A stretch of DNA of 64,000 bases from Cupriavidus necator (GTDB lineage: Bacteria; Pseudomonadota; Gammaproteobacteria; Burkholderiales; Burkholderiaceae), in assembly GCF_013141915.1 (NCBI RefSeq), contig NZ_SROX01000018.1, positions 62,001-126,000 on the forward strand. The letters run 5' to 3'. Numbering within the stretch: the first letter of the stretch is position 1; each line of letters starts with the position of its first letter. Positions 63,676-64,000 of the stretch are shown here, piece by piece. A program made the position numbers and the translations under genes. The notes under the pieces were generated by a model, which saw only the letters and a program-made list of their open reading frames with translations, did not search any database and was not told where the DNA came from.

Positions 63676-64000
63676 TCAGCGTTCCTGGTGCAGGTGGCCG
63701 TCGCGCAGCCGCAACACGCGGTCGCAGCGCCCGGCAAGGTCCAGGTCGTGCGTGACGATGACGAAGCTGGTGCCGAGCGTGCGCGACAGTTCCAGCATCA
63801 GGTCATAGACGCCGCCGGCGGTGTGATCATCGAGATTGCCGGTGGGCTCGTCCGCCAGTACGCACGCCGGCTGCCCCACCAGCGCGCGCGCAATGGCGAC
63901 GCGCTGGCGTTCGCCGCCCGACAGCTCGCCCGGCCGGTGCCGGGCGCGTCCGCCCAGCCCGACCCGCTCCAGCATCGCTTGCGCGACCTCGCGCGCGGCG
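63676..64000 (-). CDS. lolD: LolD-type ABC transporter ATPase (C-terminal part, cut by the window edge)
   Basis: The last 108 codons of an ABC ATPase; the 5' end lies beyond base 64000. The signature motif LSGGERQRVAIARAL, Walker B ACVLADEPTGNLDD and the H-loop VTHD are present. The sequence resembles LolD, which powers release of lipoproteins from the inner membrane with LolC/LolE. The MacB/FtsE family is an alternative. It sits upstream of tatD on the same strand, as in many Burkholderiaceae. Confidence 0.85.
   Translation of the reverse strand, partial: AAREVAQAMLERVGLGGRARHRPGELSGGERQRVAIARALVGQPACVLADEPTGNLDDHTAGGVYDLMLELSRTLGTSFVIVTHDLDLAGRCDRVLRLRDGHLHQER

Overview
This window reads as a housekeeping part of the main chromosome of a high-GC betaproteobacterium of the Burkholderiaceae, most likely Cupriavidus or a close Ralstonia relative. 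That call is an inference from gene content and order: a pyrG-kdsA-eno-ftsB cluster, accA-tilS, lysC beside tRNA-Ser, dapA-bamC, a HexR-controlled Entner-Doudoroff locus, strong GC-ending codons and very long antisense shadow frames. I see no insertion sequence, prophage, CRISPR array or plasmid gene. All genes look intact except the last, which is cut by the window edge.

Layout. 0.2-3.4 kb: a thiolase-like/DUF35 pair, a pirin and a PagL-type lipid A deacylase. 3.7-8.7 kb: pyruvate carboxylase, a cyclase-FHA signalling protein and tRNA-Ser(GCU). 8.8-15 kb, minus strand: lysC, tilS, accA, an AlkA-type glycosylase and cysS. 15.2-18 kb, plus strand: a TPR protein, two cyclophilins and lpxH, facing cysE. 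19-27 kb: trmJ diverges from suhB, followed by a small YdcH protein, PPK2, a universal stress protein, mutS and an exported phosphoesterase-like protein. 27-29.3 kb: slyD and a RoxA-type oxygenase start only 11 bp apart on opposite strands, followed by a tiny Ala/Pro-repeat lipoprotein.

29.3-35.3 kb is a minus-strand run of seven genes (PHP phosphatase, Sua5/YciO, M50 protease, methyltransferase, dapA, bamC, metallo-beta-lactamase-fold hydrolase). 35.5-43.7 kb is more accessory: ferredoxin-NADP reductase, alpha/beta hydrolase, acyl-CoA synthetase, a LysR regulator divergent from a serine hydrolase plus an efflux-type MFS transporter, and a DUF455 protein. 43.9-46.0 kb carries a gamma carbonic anhydrase, Hsp33 and a Gly/Trp/Tyr-rich lipoprotein. 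46-51 kb is ftsB/eno/DUF1330/kdsA/pyrG.

51.0-56.2 kb is the most unusual locus: a five-gene minus-strand cluster of a circularly permuted ATP-grasp protein, an alpha-E protein, a transglutaminase-fold protein, the Anbu proteasome-like hydrolase and an alpha/beta hydrolase. It looks like a peptide-synthesis or peptide-tagging module paired with a proteasome ancestor. The families are known but the substrate is not. 56.5-60.3 kb holds gntK and edd, divergent from hexR, with two near-identical 15-bp palindromes between them that fit HexR operators. The window closes with comEC, tatD and the 3' part of a LolD-type ABC ATPase.
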